DNA from: JAQVSH01 sp964349835 | Lineage (GTDB): Bacteria; Bacteroidota; Bacteroidia; Bacteroidales; UBA4181 | NCBI GenBank assembly: GCA_964349835.1 | Contig: CAYGID010000025.1 | Span: 1-28,898 of the forward strand | Direction of reading: 5' to 3' | DNA: 28,898 bases | Shown here: one piece after another, positions 27,547 to 28,898 of the stretch | Numbering within the stretch: position 1 is the first letter of the stretch | Layout: every line of letters begins with the position of its first letter | Made by a program: the position numbers and the translations under genes | The notes under the pieces: generated by a model | Seen by the model: only the letters and a program-made list of their open reading frames with translations | Database searches by the model: none | What the model was told of the DNA's origin: nothing

Positions 27547-28599
27547 CTACTTAATTCGCAATGACTTTGATACTTTACTTGATACGCATTCTTTATATGC
27601 TTCTGGGTAGTTACATTCTAACATATCCATATTACAGCTACGTCTATTAGTTAAGCTTAATGTCATAACTCTAGTTTGTGTTAATGCCGATGGTGCTGTT
27701 CCCATCTTATCAAACAACTGTGCATAGATTGCTTCTTTTACTTTCTTAAGAGCACCCATCTTATCACGTATCTGAATATAAGACTCAACTAGTAGTTCAC
27801 TTTCATCATCAGCTAAAACGATAGGTTCTGCATCTGTATCAATCTCTATAGCTTTCATTGAGTCTAAATCACCGGCTGTTATGTCTGGTTCAGTCATACC
27901 TAGAACATTCTTTACCCAGAAGTTTCTACCAGACTCTAGCATTCTATCTGCTAGTGCACTATCTAATGGGAACTGATAAGCGTAAAGCTTCTGCCCACCT
28001 ACTAAACATACTATATCAAACATAGGCTGTCCTGTTATATAGCAGTACCAACTAGCTTGACAGATATAGTAATAAGGGAGGGGGCCCTCTTCCCATGCAT
28101 CGTTGTTGAATGCACTTGTAGTTTTAATCTCTAGAATACCAGTTATCTTTTTTCTATCATCTGATAATGTGAAACCGTCTATGTTAGCTATCATCCATGG
28201 ATACTCTTCTGAAACCAAGGTAACTGGAATATGCACCCATTGTCTATCATTTCGCTTACCCCACTCGGTAGCTACTGCAGTCTCTAATATATTACCCCAG
28301 CGTGCAGCCTCTGATTGGAAGCTATCTGAGTCAGCAAACTGTCCTGTCTTTTTCATCCATATTTGCCTTGGACTATTCCATGGACTCTCGCCCATTATAG
28401 CTGCTATCTCAGATCCACCTATACCACCAGTTCTTGCAGCCAGCCAGCCAGCCTCATTTAATTCCTGAGATATGGCTGATATTAACTTGCATCCTTTAAG
28501 CTGTAGTAGATAGTCTACCCATGTGTTTATCACATCGGCATCATCTATGTCTGGTCTGTCGTCCCTAATCTTCTTAAAAAGCTCGTCTCTAGTTTGCAT
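27547..28599 (-). CDS. YqaJ/lambda-type 5'-3' exonuclease (recombination)
   Basis: 350 residues from the ATG at 28597-28599, 6 nt after GAGGAGG. GGIGGSEIAAIMGESPW, RWGNILETAVATEW, NIDGF and LEIKTT follow the YqaJ exonuclease pattern, with acidic metal ligands and the catalytic Lys in E-I-K. The enzyme resects dsDNA to leave 3' single strands for annealing by a recombinase. No single-strand annealing protein is recognised in the window, so a partner may lie further on. Overlaps the upstream gene by 11 nt. Confidence 0.9.
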   Translation of the reverse strand: MQTRDELFKKIRDDRPDIDDADVINTWVDYLLQLKGCKLISAISQELNEAGWLAARTGGIGGSEIAAIMGESPWNSPRQIWMKKTGQFADSDSFQSEAARWGNILETAVATEWGKRNDRQWVHIPVTLVSEEYPWMIANIDGFTLSDDRKKITGILEIKTTSAFNNDAWEEGPLPYYYICQASWYCYITGQPMFDIVCLVGGQKLYAYQFPLDSALADRMLESGRNFWVKNVLGMTEPDITAGDLDSMKAIEIDTDAEPIVLADDESELLVESYIQIRDKMGALKKVKEAIYAQLFDKMGTAPSALTQTRVMTLSLTNRRSCNMDMLECNYPEAYKECVSSKVSKSLRIK

Positions 28600-28861
28600 C
28601 TGTTGCCTCCTCATCTTTCAAAGGTTCTTCTATAGATAAAGCTACTAACACGCACTGAATTACAAGACATCCTTTTAAAGGCTTGCCAGTTGCTATTATA
28701 CTACTTGGCTGCTCTATTAAGAATGCTCTTTGTGCTATTCTGTAGATAGTTCCGTCTGGTCCTAGTGTTATGTCACCTACATTTGGCGTTGCTACTGGTT
28801 TGTGTAATACTAACATCGGTTGCATTATTCCAGGTATTACAAATTCTAATCTTGAATCCAT
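28589..28861 (-). CDS. Hypothetical protein, 90 aa
   Basis: Beta-rich (VGDITLGPDGTIYRIAQRAFLIEQ) with an acidic C-terminus (EEPLKDEEATDAN). The stop overlaps the start of the exonuclease. TAGGAGTGAG precedes the ATG. No known family. Confidence 0.7.
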   Translation of the reverse strand: MDSRLEFVIPGIMQPMLVLHKPVATPNVGDITLGPDGTIYRIAQRAFLIEQPSSIIATGKPLKGCLVIQCVLVALSIEEPLKDEEATDAN

Positions 28862-28898
28862 CTTTACTCACTCCTAAATTTTATTGTGTATTCACTAC

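Overview
The window looks like part of a lytic, dsDNA tailed-phage genome infecting a low-GC Gram-positive host (Bacillus/Paenibacillus-like). The reasons are strong GGAGG ribosome binding sites, ATG/GTG/TTG starts, dense gene packing with TAATG and ATGA overlaps, a SleB-type cell-wall hydrolase, a YhaM-like protein, ThyX, a family A DNA polymerase and tail-fibre genes. No host genes, integrase, tRNA or rRNA gene was seen. I cannot name the phage.

Layout. (1) Positions 1-4372, leftward: tail/baseplate appendage genes (a propeller-like partial gene, a repeat-rich fibre, a collagen-like protein, a baseplate-like protein), an HNH nuclease and, at the head of the unit, a zinc-ribbon protein resembling a terminase small subunit. 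(2) 4385-11196, a 6.8 kb rightward block bounded by an inverted pair of about 72-bp promoter-like sequences. It holds a direct-repeat array (4590-4740), six consecutive genes (4940-8357) each enclosed by its own pair of complementary arms, a lone gene with its own promoter and terminator (8936-9694), two small genes, and a gene-free stretch of about 890 bp with a roughly 420-bp imperfect palindrome (10491-10911). (3) 11208-11729, a rightward zinc-finger gene, ending at a terminator shared with the converging leftward genes. (4) 28861-11748, leftward: recombination, nucleotide metabolism and replication genes (YqaJ exonuclease, dimeric dUTPase, ThyX, dNMP kinase, dCMP deaminase, winged-helix protein, DNA polymerase), lysis genes (hydrolase and a holin candidate), a YhaM-like nuclease and many small, often zinc-binding, proteins. 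Three leftward promoters of one family (near 14755-14783, 18245-18273 and 24018-24046) restart transcription in this arm; a fourth copy at 8802-8830 faces right.

The most unusual feature is the six-gene cassette array. In each cassette the segment before the ribosome binding site is complementary to the segment after the stop codon, so the transcript could close into a 22-50 bp stem with the gene in its loop. The pairs differ from cassette to cassette. Most differences within a pair are G-U-compatible on the transcribed strand, and two cassettes that carry paralogous genes have arms that changed together. The arm ends also resemble the sequences flanking 16S and 23S rRNA in Bacilli as I remember them. 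I propose that these are rRNA-like processing or protection stems that turn one early transcript into six individually closed mRNAs.

A second striking point is the nucleotide kinase at 25580-26045. It reads only through a +1 shift at CCC-TGA inside its Walker A motif, which is either programmed frameshifting or a mutation/sequence error. Functions of most small proteins are unknown, and family names were assigned by eye from motifs.
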